Origin: Castor canadensis
Taxonomy: Eukaryota; Chordata; Mammalia; Rodentia; Castoridae
Reading direction: 5' to 3'
Length of the DNA: 64,000 nt
NCBI RefSeq assembly: GCF_047511655.1
Contig: NC_133391.1
Span: forward strand, 134,262,906-134,326,905
Positions within the stretch are counted from its first letter, which is position 1, and each line of letters begins with the position of its first letter. This document shows, piece after piece, positions 11,901 through 24,303 of the stretch. The translations under genes were made by a program, and so were the position numbers. The notes under the pieces are model-generated. The model ran no database searches and was not told the origin of the DNA. It saw only the letters and a list, made by a program, of their open reading frames with translations.

Positions 11901-14250
11901 AGTTAAGGAAGAGGAAAACTAAACAAGATTCAAGTACTTTCTACTTTTAATTAGCTAGAAGGCAAAAAATAGTGTGAGAAAATAAAGCAACATTACTTTT
12001 CTTTGTATTTACATTCTTCTAAATGAGCTTGTATTAATGTGTGACAGAACACTAGAAACAATTCAGTGGAAAGCCAGCATAGAAACCCTGTAACAGAGCA
12101 TGGCAACTTAGAGAGGTGAAGGGACTCGCACATTAACACATCAAAACTAATTTGAAGAGCATTTAATTGATCTGTGGGTTGTCAAAGGAAGACTTCAGCT
12201 TGTAAATTACAAGTGGCTATCTGCTCATTACCTTTTTTCTTTTGAAACTAGACTAGAAAGATATAATCTTAGTATTTTATCTGTTTGTATTTATTTATTA
12301 CTTTCCAGTTTAACCATATTTGTAGTGTTTTCTTTTGCCCAATTATCATTTGTTAGAATCATTTTCAAAAGGGGAAATATTTATTTCAGAGTGATTATCT
12401 CTTCTTCCCTGAAAGAGATAAAAACAGGTTCAAATCAAGGAGACTTCATCAAAGAGACTTGTAATCCCTATTGTGTCTGTGTATTCTTCCCATCAGTGTA
12501 GAGAATGTGATAAATATCTCTTTGAATCAAGCATCGGCACTTAGTTTCCACAGTCTCCAACAATTCAAATGTGGTGCACAAGTAGGATATTGAGATACAG
12601 TAATTTATTTACTACCTTGAGTCACTTTTGAATATAAAATACTACTTGTAGTTCCTTTTTAAAATGTCCCTTTGGCTACAACTAGATTAATTTTTATTGA
12701 TAATTTATTTTATTGCACTGTGATGGGGGGGAGATCATTCTTTGTGACTCAACACATTACACTGAACCAAAGAAATGAATAATTGTGAAAGAAAAAAAGC
12801 TTTTTAAAGTTTAATTTAGCTCTGAATACATTCCCCAGACTGTCAGCTCCAGCTACAGTCTCCTGCAAAAGCAAATGTTAGTTTTTGAATAGCACAAGTT
12901 TCCAACAACATGAATTTTATGTTTCTTATTGCCCAGTTACCACAAGTTCAAAAAAATTAATTTCTAAATTTTAATTCTGTCTGGATGCTTCTGCCAGATT
13001 TCCGTGTGGTTTTAATTTACTGTCCATCAATTGGCATCTTTATTACTGCATGCCTCCCTCTTCTTGAGATATACTGGGTTTTGTTTTGTTTTTTCTTTTG
13101 AAACACAAAGAGTGATCAAAGTTATGTGAAGAGTTTAGGATTGTGAGAACAGTTTTCCTGAGAGAAAAAGTGCATGCTTTACAGGATAACATTATTTGGA
13201 GAAAAGATACATATTCTAATTTTTTGTTGTTGTTGTCCTGGAAGGGGAGGGTAAAACTTCATTTAAAAATTAATTTGGTTTTGTCAATGATTTGTGAATA
13301 ACTGGGACCTTATTTATTTGCTAGTATCTGTAAACTCTTAAAATTTTATAGAAAAAAACCTATACACTAAAGATATAATATTGATAAAATATCAGTAAGA
13401 TCACTGCACACACAAAGTCTTTTGATATAAAGTTTTTTTCAGCTTTCATCCTGATTTTCTTTTACAGGCACAGAAATTAAAGCATTTAGTGAGCACTTAG
13501 TGACTATGTTTTACTTACCCAACTCATCCATATTTTTCATTTTTAATATTTTAATGTTAAGAATTTGGATGTTGAAAAGAACAGGTAAAACAGTATTTTT
13601 TAAGGAATGGTAAATAAAGTGAATTCTTCTATGACATTTTCATCATGTGCTTTTCTCCCCTGCTCTGAAATCCTTGGAGCTGACTTTACCCTCCACACTT
13701 CCACATTGGCTCGCTTTATCCCCTCATCCTGTCAGGCACTCCCAACTCCAGGAAGAATGGGAGCAGCTTCTTCTTAGAGCATCAGATTTACTCCAGGATA
13801 AGTAGTTTTAAACCTCATTTTGCATTGAAAATACAGATATATGATGAAATACGATACAAAATTCTCCCAATAGTTTATATCAAGCGTAGGTTTTAAAGAA
13901 ATTTTGAGGTTGTAAAGACCTTCCAGCTATTGTCTCAGACCAAATCTCCTCCACTGTTAGAATGCCCACATATAAAAGTGTTAGAACCCTGATTTAAAGC
14001 ACAAGAATGTGAAATCATTGTTTTTCCCTTCTTAACTTTATGGCAGTTCATATATGTATCATTATCTTCAATGAATTTTTCTCATTCGAATTCTTCTATC
14101 TCTGAAACTTAGTCTTCTAAACAAAAGAAATCCCAGAATGGCAGCATGAACTCAACTAAAATCCAAATCGAGTGATTTATGTTATTTCAAGACTGTTGCA
14201 TTATTGAGTCACATGTTGGAAGTAATGATATTGTTACATTGTGCCCTTTT
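8900..14250. other. Repeat-poor unassigned stretch
   Basis: Apart from one short SINE scrap (9303-9358), no young repeat is recognised over about 5 kb. There are no plausible exons. The C-run at 9221-9228 and the G-rich/A-rich patch at 10508-10570 are the only compositional oddities. Confidence 0.5.
9303..9358 (-). repeat. Internally deleted ID-type SINE
   Basis: Poly-T/G, gatggtattgggttgtttga, gccacagatccagcc. It is the two ends of an ID-type arm with its middle missing. Possible short duplication ggataatat on both sides. Confidence 0.6.
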
Positions 14251-14257
14251 TTTTTTA

Positions 14258-14330
14258 CTGGATTTTTTTTTTGTGTGTTTTGTGGTGCTGGGGTTTGAAC
14301 TCAAGATCTCAAACTTACTAGGCATCGCTT
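14258..14330 (-). repeat. ID-type SINE fragment
   Basis: ggtgctggggtttgaactca, then cttactaggcatcgc. It is truncated before the A-box end. Confidence 0.65.
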
Positions 14331-14569
14331 TTTTTTTTTTAATTGAAAACATTTCCTACTTGTAAAAATCTCTCTTATTTAGAGACATAAATATAATATA
14401 GGAGCAGAAGGAACTAAATCCATCTAGGTTAACACCATGAGATTAAGTGTTCATTGGACAAAATATTTATTGAGTGCTCATTGCACAGCAGAGAAATCTT
14501 TCTACATACACATAAAACTGTTTCAAATAGATAAGATCTATCTAGATAGCATGCACATCGTGCATGCTC

Positions 14570-14720
14570 TTCTATTATTTGCTTTTTAATAATAAAAATA
14601 TGTTACAGATAATAAATACATGTCCATATCATTTTTAATAGTTGTCTAGTATTTCTTTATGGAGTTCCAGACTATTTATATAACCATTGTTGTCATAGAC
14701 ATTCTTAATTTCGTAATGAT
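14570..14720. mobile_element. Possible old L1ME fragment
   Basis: AT-rich text with catatcatttttaatagttg and ctagtatttctttatgg is like an ancient L1 3' UTR. Weak match by eye. Confidence 0.35.
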
Positions 14721-16110
14721 GTGGTTACTCAGGTAGACTTCAAAAATGAGTATTTCTCTTATACTCTCATGACTTTTCAACTGAGGACTACAAAAGACAG
14801 CCCTTGTACACATTTATGAGTTTATGTGTCTATGTAGGTATGTATGTTTGAAATACATATGTATTTGTTTTTGTCATATTTATGTTTAGATCTCATTCTC
14901 CATTTAATACAATTTCCTCTGCAGGTTATGATAAGAAAATCCAGATACCCTTACATCTCCATCAAATAGTAGGTTATTTGCTAATCTAGCCTGTGTAAGT
15001 CGCCTGCATATAGTATAGTCACTTTCTTTGAAAGATGTCCATCAGAACTGTAATCAGTATACTGAGGAAAAACACACCTAATTGGATCTTAATTCTCAGT
15101 ATAATTGCACAACTCTAACATGTCTTCCTTGGTTATTCTTGTCCCTGTCTTTGTGCTTCATCTTCTCATCGAGTTAGTCACCCAAGCTGAATTTCTTCTG
15201 GGGAAATTATATGCACATTTTCTGCATAATCTCTTGAGATTAAAGGCTTTGAAGATCTTTGTTCATAATGGAATAGGAGAGTCCTTTGACTACAGTTGTC
15301 TTAATCCTTAAAATGTTTTGTGTGTCATGAATGGGGAAGCCATCATCTCTTCTAAGGCATCCTGAGACAGGATCTGCAAGATATTTGCTTCTTAGTGATT
15401 TTATTGAGCAATTCATTGAATAGATGAAGTTAATAATTACTAAATAATCTCATGCTAAATGAATTCTCTGTAAATATATTTTAAGGTCAATTGGTACTCA
15501 GGTTGTATCTAACTATGCATGCTAACATTTCATAATAAAGGAGGCATTTGTCTGGTTGAACTAAGTAATTTTTTTAAGTTAATGAGGGTTACATGTATTA
15601 CTCTTAGCTGAATTTGGCACATGGAAAAATTTCTTATTGCAGAGGGAATTTTAATTTATGACTTTTAACCTAGAGATAATCTTTTAACAATTATTTTACC
15701 ATCAACATCAATGTTTTAAACCAGAATTCATATAGGTGTCTGTTATAAAGAGAATCAAAAATAATTTTGTGCTGTTTGTAGCTAGATTTAATATAGAATC
15801 AAAGGAATAGTCTTCACTTTGTTGTTTAAATTGTTCCCAAAAGAAAATTCATAGACTCACATCTCCCCTCAAGTTCCTTAACTTGAGGACTATTGTCAAA
15901 TATAATTGATAAGTTGAGGAACATGGAAGCCCAATGGAGAGAGAGGATTTCTCTTTCTAAAATACTTTTTTAAAGAAAGACTTTAAATTTTCTCTAGAAT
16001 GCAGTTTGCCTTTAAGTAATAAAATAAACAAGGTAACATCTTAAGGTTCCTTTTACCCTCATAGAGGGGGACTTCTAGGACCATACCAACTTTACTATGT
16101 CTCTCTTACT
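14720..16110. other. Unassigned intergenic sequence
   Basis: AT-rich with no recognised gene or repeat. Confidence 0.5.
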
Positions 16111-16114
16111 TTAA

Positions 16115-16117
<3 letters not shown>

Positions 16118-16159
<42 letters not shown>
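16118..16159 (+). repeat. (GA)21 microsatellite
   Basis: Uninterrupted GA dinucleotide run. Confidence 0.95.
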
Positions 16160-16162
<3 letters not shown>

Positions 16163-16374
16163 ATGACAGTGCCTTTGGAGGTTCAATCACAATTCCCAGA
16201 AGTTTCATTTCCAAAATCTAGTTTTTTTATTCTCTTTTACTTTGACTCTGGAAATATAACCACAAAGGATTTAAGATAATTTGGAAAGTAATTTATAAAT
16301 CTTCTATGGATAGTTTGTTTCTTCATTGTAAATCCAATGTCAATCCATATTTCATATAATTAAACTTAAGGAAC

Positions 16375-16560
16375 TTAAATGATTATTAAAGTAATACATG
16401 CTCAAAAATATTTAAATGCCATAGACGAGCATAAATAAAATTTTTCCATAACATTATCATCTAGACATAACCACTATAGGTATTTTGGTGTATATTTTTC
16501 TGATCTTTTCTCCATAGGTATGTAAATTTTGATACATATATAAATTTGAGACTTTTATTT
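16375..16560. mobile_element. Possible old L1ME fragment
   Basis: It contains aaagtaatacatgctcaaaa, catctagacataaccact and gtattttggtgtatattttt, a combination common to ancient L1ME-type tails. Confidence 0.5.
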
Positions 16561-16679
16561 GTCCATACTGAAATATATTCATCTAAGACAGATTCTTTGA
16601 TGAAGGATTATTAGACAAGAGTAGGAATACTTTTTCCTATGGTGTTAGATTTTTCCTATGATTTTTCATATATTAAAAA

Positions 16680-17044
16680 ACTGCTGTAACTGAGGCCAAT
16701 AGGAAAAGGGGACCAGGAACTACAGAAAAGGTTAGATCAAAAAGAATTAACCTAGAAGGTAACACACATGCACAGGAAATCAATGTGAGTCAATGCCCTG
16801 TATAGCTATCCTTATCTCAACCAGTAAAAACCCTTGTTCCTTCCTATTATTGCTTATACTCTCTCTACAACAAAATTAGAAATAAGGGCAAAATAGTTTC
16901 TGCTGGGTATTGAGGGGGTTGGGGGGAGAGGGAGGGGGCAGAGTGGGTGGTAAGGGAGGGGGTGGGGGCAGGGGGGAGAAATGACCCAAGCCTTGTATGC
17001 ACATATGAATAATAAAATAAATAAAAATAAAAAAAATAAAGTGG
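16680..17044 (+). mobile_element. 5'-truncated L1 3' end with G-rich tract and A-rich tail
   Basis: This plus-strand L1 3' UTR fragment has a strongly G-rich stretch at 16912-16977 followed by TTGTATGCACATATGAATAA and an A-rich AAATAAAA tail. It is the same 3' family as the 39.9 kb fragment. It differs in tail from the L1s at 32.1 and 48.7 kb, so at least two L1 3' tail lineages are present. Confidence 0.8.
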
Positions 17045-17064
17045 ATTACTAAAAAAAAAAAAAA

Positions 17065-17100
17065 AAAGTGCTCTACCACTGAGCTACATCCCCAACCCAA
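17065..17100 (-). repeat. ID element fragment
   Basis: gtgctctaccactgagctac then atccccaaccc is the 5' part of a classical ID in minus orientation, abutting the A-run that follows the L1 tail. Confidence 0.65.
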
Positions 17101-17269
17101 GAATATGAATATTTTTAATGGTCTTGAGTTATGTTGCCACATAGTTTTGAACAAATTTGCTTACAACTTATATATTTCCCAGCTCTGTGTGTGTGTATGT
17201 GTGCCTGTTTTTTGGCTCTTTTGCCTACATTAAATCTTCATGCAATTTCAAGCTTTATAAACTTGATCA

Positions 17270-17710
17270 GCATAGTAGGCTGCCCCCATTCCAAGTTATG
17301 TCCACGTCTTAATCTCCCAAATCTGTGAATATGACAGAAGGGAAAATATTGCCTTAGATGACAAAAATGATTAAGCTAACAATTTTGAGAGGAGTATGTA
17401 TCCTGGAATATTCAGGTGAGCCTTAAATGGAATCTAATACATTCTTAGAAAAGGAAATTTTGAGACAGACACACAGAGGAGGTGAAGTAAAGAAGGGGGT
17501 TGTGATTGGAGTGATGTGGCAAAAGCCAGAGATGTCATATGAAAGTCTCCAGAAGATGGGGAAGTAAGAAATGGATTTTCTCCAGAGCCCCCAGAGTGAG
17601 TGTTGCCCCGGCAACACCTTGATTTCAGACTTCTGACCTCCAGACTGTGAGAGAATAAATTTCTGTTATTTTAAGCAACTGAGTTGTGGTGAGTTGTTAT
17701 TTCAGCCACA
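17270..17710 (+). mobile_element. MLT-like LTR remnant
   Basis: This diverged plus-strand LTR has gagacagacacacagagg, caacaccttgatttcaga, cctccagactgtgagag followed by aataaatttctgtt, an order typical of MLT/MaLR LTR 3' halves. Ends are eroded. Confidence 0.7.
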
Positions 17711-17879
17711 GAGAATGAATAAAACAGTAAAAATTGTATTTCACTGTTGCTTTAATCTGAGTTTTCCTCACCAAAGATATAGCTATTTGAAATTTTATTT
17801 GTTGCTCAATAGTGAGGTTGGATGAAGATGCAACATAAAGCAAAAAGAAGGGAAACCTGTTTAGAGGGCATTGTAATAT

Positions 17880-19500
17880 ATTTGAAGAGAAAAACACCAT
17901 GGCTTAAAATAAGATAATGGCAGAGGTTGAACACAATTGATTGGGGAGATTGTTGAAGGTTAAAAAGATAGGACTTAGTAATTGGTCGGGTAAGACTGAA
18001 GAGAGGGAGGGAATAGGATTAATAGACACCTTGGTGACTACTCCATTTACTAAGATAGAAAACACTGGAGAGGAAGAAGCAGGTTTGCAGGGAAAATAAA
18101 GATATCAGTTAGGATTATTTAAAGTTTCTGTGAGACATGAAAGTGAAAATGTCCACTAGGTTATTGACTATAAGTATATAAAGATCAAGACAGAGAACCT
18201 GACTAGAGCCATAAACTTGTAAGTCATCACTTGATAACTGAAGTTATCAATGTGTGTGACACTTTTCTAGGTAGAGTGTGTGGGGTACAAAAAAGACAAG
18301 GCAAAACATATATGGGATGCCTAGAGAAAGTCAATCATTTGAAGGTGATGAGGGATGCTGAGCGAGTGATCCTAGAAAATCAGAGAAAAATGGTTTTTAG
18401 GGACAATGTAAAAAAAGCCACAAGAAGTTTTTGTTGTGGTTTTGTTTCTTAAATGAAGAACCAAAATATCCTTCAGCATAAAAGAGGTTTTGGTGGCTGA
18501 GAAATCCACAGAAGGTACACAGTTCAGATTTCTAAACGGAACTTGGCAGCTAATAGAAATACAGGGCACCAGCTGTTAGCACCTCAGGGGCTGCCTTGGC
18601 TTTCAGACTCTTCCTGGGCAGCCCCAGTCAAAGACGGACAGAGAAATCATGAAAGGACATTTCTTTGCCCCACCCTGTCCCACTGGACTAATCAGGTTTT
18701 TTCTTTTCTCTGTACTGGGGTGTGAACTTAGGGCCCACACCTTAAGTCACTCCACCAGACCTTTTTTATGATGGTTTTTTTTCAAGATAGGGTCTTGCTA
18801 ACTATTTCCCCCGGCTGGTTTCAAACTGTGATCTCCTGATCTCTGCCTCCTGAGTAGCTAGGATTACAGGCATGAGCCATCAGCACCTGGTTAATCAGGC
18901 ATTTTTTTAGATCTTGATCACTCTGCTCAAACCTTTATTCCTCCCCATTTTATATCCTCTAAACAAAACTCTTGCTCTTTATCTCTGTGAAACACGGTGA
19001 TTTACAAGAGCAGTTTCCATGGAGTTACAGAAATTAGAGGAAGTGGAAGAGTAAGTGTGCAGTAAAGTTCAAGATAGTTGATGATGAAGAGATGGGTTAA
19101 AAGATGGAGGAGGGCTTGAGTCAACAGGAAATTATTTTCTAAGATGGGACAAGCATGAGATGGTTAAGTCTGGTAGCTTGGAATCAGTAGGAAGGAAGAA
19201 TGATAGCCCAAGATCCTTGAGAAAATGAAAGGAACGGAATCCTGAGCAGAGCTGAAACAGAAAGAGAATTTGCTCTTCCATTGTGGAAAAGGGGTAGGAA
19301 GAAGAATGTGTAGATAAGTTTGTAGGTGCATTAGCAGGAAGTTTAGGATATTCCCATTGGATGGTTCTGATTTTTATTTATGAAGTAACAGGTGAAATGA
19401 TCTGCTGAGAAGGAAGGTAGGGTTGGTTGGGTGGCTGTTAAAGGATAGTATGGAGGTATTCCAATTTAAACCAGATTCCAATGGAAGCATTCACTATAAC
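17880..19500 (-). mobile_element. Ancient LINE 3'-end remnant, inverted
   Basis: This G/A-rich plus-strand text resembles the complement of the same old LINE 3' UTR (such as gaaaatgtccactagg and taagatagaaaacactgg). A dimeric SINE splits it at 18694-18888. It is highly diverged and the boundaries are soft. Confidence 0.5.
18694..18888 (-). repeat. Dimeric ID+B1 SINE
   Basis: ctgtactggggtgtgaactt, cactccaccagacc, then gagtagctaggattacagg and gccatcagcacctgg. taatcagg on both sides may be a short duplication. Confidence 0.85.
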
Positions 19501-22160
19501 CATTTATATTCTTTAGATTCCTAGCCTTCAAACTGGGATATTGAAAGAAGAGTGTAACAAAGGTAGTATTTATAAAGATCCAAACAGCATATAAGGGGAA
19601 CTGGAAGGTTTAGTGTAGCACCCAGTATTAGTAACCCAGGGCACTGTTATCACTTCCAGGATAAAGCAAGGAGAGGAACCATTGAACTCAGAGACTTAGA
19701 AAACTGTAGAGAGGCGGAGTTTTAGGAGCACAGATATTTTTTCCTCCCTTTGAGCATGGACTTTTGATGGGATCAGAGACATAGTCACCTATAGGCACTC
19801 ACAAGTGAAGAATTGGGATGGTGGCTAAACATTAGACTTCACTATCCTTAATTCCTTACATCTATACATTGGCTAGAAGTCAGGGGATAAAAGAACCTGT
19901 GTAGTAGTCCCACACTGATTAGTCTTTTGGGGACAGGTCAAAGTAGAGAATGGTATATGCAGAGGGTAATGATATGTCTTACCGTGTATTAAAATGTACT
20001 ATTAAGCTACCAATAAAAACAATATGCTGTTGACTCAGCAATACATAAGTGGGTATAAAAATCTGGTAAGTCTAGAAATAGGACCAAGTATCAATGGGCA
20101 TTATTATATGTGATGGTGCATTCCAATCAGAAGAGCAATAGATAAATTTTCATCAAATGACATTTTAACAGTTGGCTAGTGATTTAGAAAAGATATGTTA
20201 AATCCCTACATTTAGGTCTTTATGAACTTAAAAGATAAAACAATGATTTAAGTATAAGAAAACTTGAAGAAGATATGTGTATTACTATATTTCATTGATT
20301 AGAAGTTATTACAGAAGTTAAAAACCGCATTATATTTTAAAACATTCTTGTGGAAAAGATTCCTATATACAAACTGAATGATAAATAAAAATTAATGAAA
20401 AATTCACAACACATGCCAAAGGATTAATAAACATAATGCAAAAATGAATAAATATATAAGAAAAATCAATAGAAAAAAGTCAGTGATGGGCTTTAAGAAG
20501 TGAATGATATATGAAGAAACACAATTGGAAAATAAATATGAAAATATATTCAGTTTTATTGCTTAGCAGTCATATAATTAAAAGCTGTGAAATAATTCCA
20601 ACATTTATAACATCTTAAAAAGTTTAAATTACTCATTGTTGTAAGAAGTGAAGGAAAATAGACCCACTTATTTATTGTAGACATATAAATCAATACACTC
20701 TTCCTAAAAGGCAATTAGACACAATGCATCAAAATATAAAATGTGTATAGCCTTTGACCCACCATCTCACCTCTCTGAACTTATTACAAAGGATAATTGT
20801 AAAAATGCAAAATGATACATGTATGAAGACTTCCGTTCTGTTTTGTTTATTTTGGTGACTACTCCCCAGCCCATTAATATGGCATTGAACAAAAAATTAG
20901 GGTACAATCCTACAGTAGAATAGTATGTGGCCATTAAAAATTAATATATGGTTTGATATTAATTCATATGAAAATACATGCAAAAGATTCTATCGGTGAA
21001 AAAGAAGGAAGTATAGAATGACCCCATTTATTTAAAATTGAGTACTGAGAATAGTAATCTGGAATAACGGTATCGGGGAAGATATCCACAAAATCACTAC
21101 AGCAGTTAACATTAGGTGTTGGTGTCTTAGATGCTTTTTCTTATTTGGCTTTTTCTATATTGCCTTAATTTTAAATATTAATGTGTATTATTTTATAAAA
21201 ATACAAAGCTACAATTATTTTTAATGCATAATATGGAAAGGAATTAATTAGTTTATGTGAAAATCAGAAGCAGGAAAACCTGACAGTTTGGGTAAAATAG
21301 GAATTCATGTATTTATTACTTTACTGATGTTAATGATGATATGATATTCTCCATAGAGCTTCTTGGCTTATACTCTATATTCTAAAATTTGTCCTTTGAA
21401 TATCAACAACTAAATCCCATGAACTTGAATTTATAGAGTTTTACCATAATCCATAGTGTAAAAACCATGAAGAACATGATGGATAGGAATTACCCATCAG
21501 GCAAGAAAAGAAAGGAGAAATTTTATGTGATAGGAGAAGAGAGGAAACAGATTACAAAGGTCTACAGAGAAAAGATAAACATTTGTATCCTCAGACAGGG
21601 ATTTGGTGAGCCATCAGTCTAGAACTCAGACAAAGGAGGAATATGGCAAAATGATAGCCACTCCCACCCCAGACAGCTCAAAAAGGAATCTGAGGACCTC
21701 AGGCTTATACTCTTATTTCGTTAATTTGTCATCATAGCTCTGAAATATTAGATTAGCCACAGCAAAAGGAGGATTCTAGGGAGATAGACCTAGAATATTA
21801 CTTACAATTTATGACCTTCCTGTACTAATTAGTGGTAGAAAACAAAGATGTTGTAAGGACTGGCAGATCAAAATGGCTTGGGATGGTGAAAGAAAGCTGG
21901 AGTTGATGGGGACCTTACAACTTGGGACTATGCTGGGCATGGTGGTCCTCAGCAGTGGTTACATGAATGAGACACACCTCAGCAGATGCCAGTGCACATG
22001 GCTGAAGGAATAAATGGCCTAGTTGCTTTGCATTGGAGACAGGGAACCCAGAGTAATGCTGTGCCATGGAAATATAAGTAAGCCACACATGTAATTAAAA
22101 TTGTCTAGTAGTCTCATTTAAAAAGCTTAAAAAATGAAATTTATTTTAATATTTAACATT
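19500..22160. other. Unassigned intergenic sequence
   Basis: AT-rich. Only the possible old L1ME fragment at 20.6-21.2 kb was recognised. Confidence 0.45.
20640..21200. mobile_element. Possible old L1ME fragment
   Basis: Segments such as tagaatagtatgtggccatt and gaatgaccccatttattt resemble the antisense of an ancient L1 3' end. Diverged. Confidence 0.45.
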
Positions 22161-22167
22161 TTATTTA

Positions 22168-22285
22168 GTGCTGGGTGCCGGTGGCTCAAGCCTGTAATCC
22201 TAGCTACTCAGGAGGCAGAGATTAGGAGAATTAAGTTTGGAAACCAGCCCAGGCAAATAGTTTGAGACCCTAACTCAAAAAACTA

Positions 22286-22334
<49 letters not shown>
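22168..22334 (+). repeat. B1-type SINE arm ending in a (CA)24 microsatellite
   Basis: gccggtggctcaagcctgta, ctactcaggaggcagagatt, ccaggcaaatagtttgagac. The tail at 22287-22334 has become a CA repeat. Confidence 0.85.
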
Positions 22335-22336
<2 letters not shown>

Positions 22337-22365
22337 GAATTATTTAACCCAATCTATCTTTTCTT

Positions 22366-22574
22366 TTTTCTTTGTGGGACTGGTGTTTTATCTCAGGACT
22401 TCACAATTGCAAAGCAGATGCTTTACTGCTTGAGCCACACCTCTAGTCCATTTTGTTTTGGCTATTTTGAGATGGGTTCTTATAAATGATTTGCCTGGGC
22501 TGGCTTTGAACAGAAATCCTTGCAAACTCAGCCTCCCAATTAACTAGGATTACAGGTGTGAGCCACTGGCAGCA
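22366..22574 (-). repeat. Dimeric ID+B1 SINE, inverted relative to the preceding SINE
   Basis: gggactggtgttttatctca, ttgagccacacctctagtcc, gatttgcctgggctggcttt, aactaggattacaggtgtga. Confidence 0.85.
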
Positions 22575-22629
22575 AACTCCAAAATATTTTCATTTCAACC
22601 TATTATTGACATACAGATATAAATAAAAT

Positions 22630-22703
22630 ATATATTTATATATAATACTGACATATATACATACATACACACACACATGTGTGTGTATATATACATATAT
22701 ATG
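22630..22703 (+). repeat. TA/CA/TG-rich simple repeat with palindromic core
   Basis: Alternating purine/pyrimidine tract. 22669-22686 is a perfect 18-bp palindrome (acacacacatgtgtgtgt) with imperfect extension on both sides. Confidence 0.85.
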
Positions 22704-24230
22704 TCCCTTCTTGTCCTTGCTGTACCTCTTTCCACGGTGCATCACTACTGCAGATCTACGTGACTAACCAATGTAATAATTTATATTCCTTTTTGTTTGT
22801 ACTTAATCTTTGAAACCCAATGTGTATTTTATATTGACAGAGCATCTTAATTTGGAGTAACCATATTTCAACTGTTCAATGGCCATATGTCACTCGTGTC
22901 TACTGTACTGGATGCACAAATCAAGAGAACAACATATAGGCCAAAGGTTCTTTTCTCTCCCATCCTCATAAAAATATAGAAGCTTCTTTCTTTACTCAGC
23001 AACAATCTTGGCAAAAGAGAAAGGGAGGGAAGACCCTTCTTCCTACCAGTGAGAAATATCTTTGGTAAAGAATTAAGATTGTGGATTAAGAGACTTTTAA
23101 CTAGAAACATAGCTAAGTGGACACTTAAGTTTTTCTTCAATTATCACTAGCAGTGGGGACCCAATGACAAAGTGAGATCATTAAAAATAATGTACAATTC
23201 TTACATATCTAAGTAATTCTGAGTACCTTTCATCCTATATTGCAAAAGTTTGAATTGTTTTTGCTGTGTGGGAATCTAGAGATTACTAAGCATATCGTTT
23301 AAGTAAGTCATTGTGCCTTTTATTGCTGAAATTGAGATTAATGTTAAAGTGAAATGCTTTTTGCTTTAATTGAATCTACAGAGTAGTCTGAAAGGATTCA
23401 ATTAAAAATTTAAGCAGACAAATGTGGACATTTCTGTTAGCACAGGGATTCCATTCTTAAGGAAGAGTGCTAACTCAAATAATTACATTCTGAACATTGT
23501 ACTGATTATCTCTATCTCTTTTTTGTTTTTTGGCAGCATTAAGATTTGAACTCAGGTCTTCACACTTGCTAGGCAGGCACTCTACCACGTGAGCCACTCC
23601 ACGAGCTGTTTTATGTTGGGTATTTTTGAGATAGGGTCTCACAAACTATTTCCTCAGGGCTGGCTTTGAACCATGATCCTTCTGATCGCTGCTTCTTGAG
23701 TAGCTAGGATTATAGGTGTGAGCCATCAGCCCCTGGCTATTTGACAATCTGGATTTCATCTTCTGCAAATATTCTGAGGTCAAGGAATAGTCCCTACTTT
23801 ATATGTCCTTCAACCACTTTTCATAAAACTCTTGGTCCTTTCTTCTTGGCTACATACAGTGAAGCCAAGGGATCATCGCCTTCTCCAAGCAGTTCTATTT
23901 GATATATTTTTTCCCATTAGTTCCTAGAAGGTGCTTTTTCTCAAGTACTTTAACATTTAAAATAATTCTCATGCTTGACTCTTTTGGAGCACCTCCAGTT
24001 GTACAACATGAATATTTTTTATCAACAACTGTGAGCTGAAGTTATTTACCAAGACACAAAATAAAAGCCCATTCCTACTCCCACTTTGGTGTCATGACTT
24101 TCACCATGCTCAAGTAAAGAAAAAGATTGTCATGTACACTTAATTTGAAGCAAAGTCAGTATAGTGCATGATGATGTACTATTAGTTGACTCATCAGCTA
24201 AAAATGCCCACCAAAACTGTGTTCTGTGTG
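22704..24230. other. Unassigned intergenic sequence around one SINE
   Basis: Nothing recognised except the dimeric SINE at 23516-23741. Confidence 0.45.
23516..23741 (-). repeat. Dimeric ID+B1 SINE
   Basis: ggcagcattaagatttgaac, ctctaccacgtgagccactc, tagggtctcacaaactattt, gagtagctaggattatagg. Confidence 0.87.
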
Positions 24231-24257
24231 ACACACACACACGCACACCACACGCGT

Positions 24258-24301
<44 letters not shown>
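24231..24301 (+). repeat. CA-rich microsatellite with CG-containing interruption
   Basis: (CA)n interrupted by cacacgcgtgcgcac near 24250-24264. Strictly alternating purine/pyrimidine except for one break. Confidence 0.92.
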
Positions 24302-24303
<2 letters not shown>

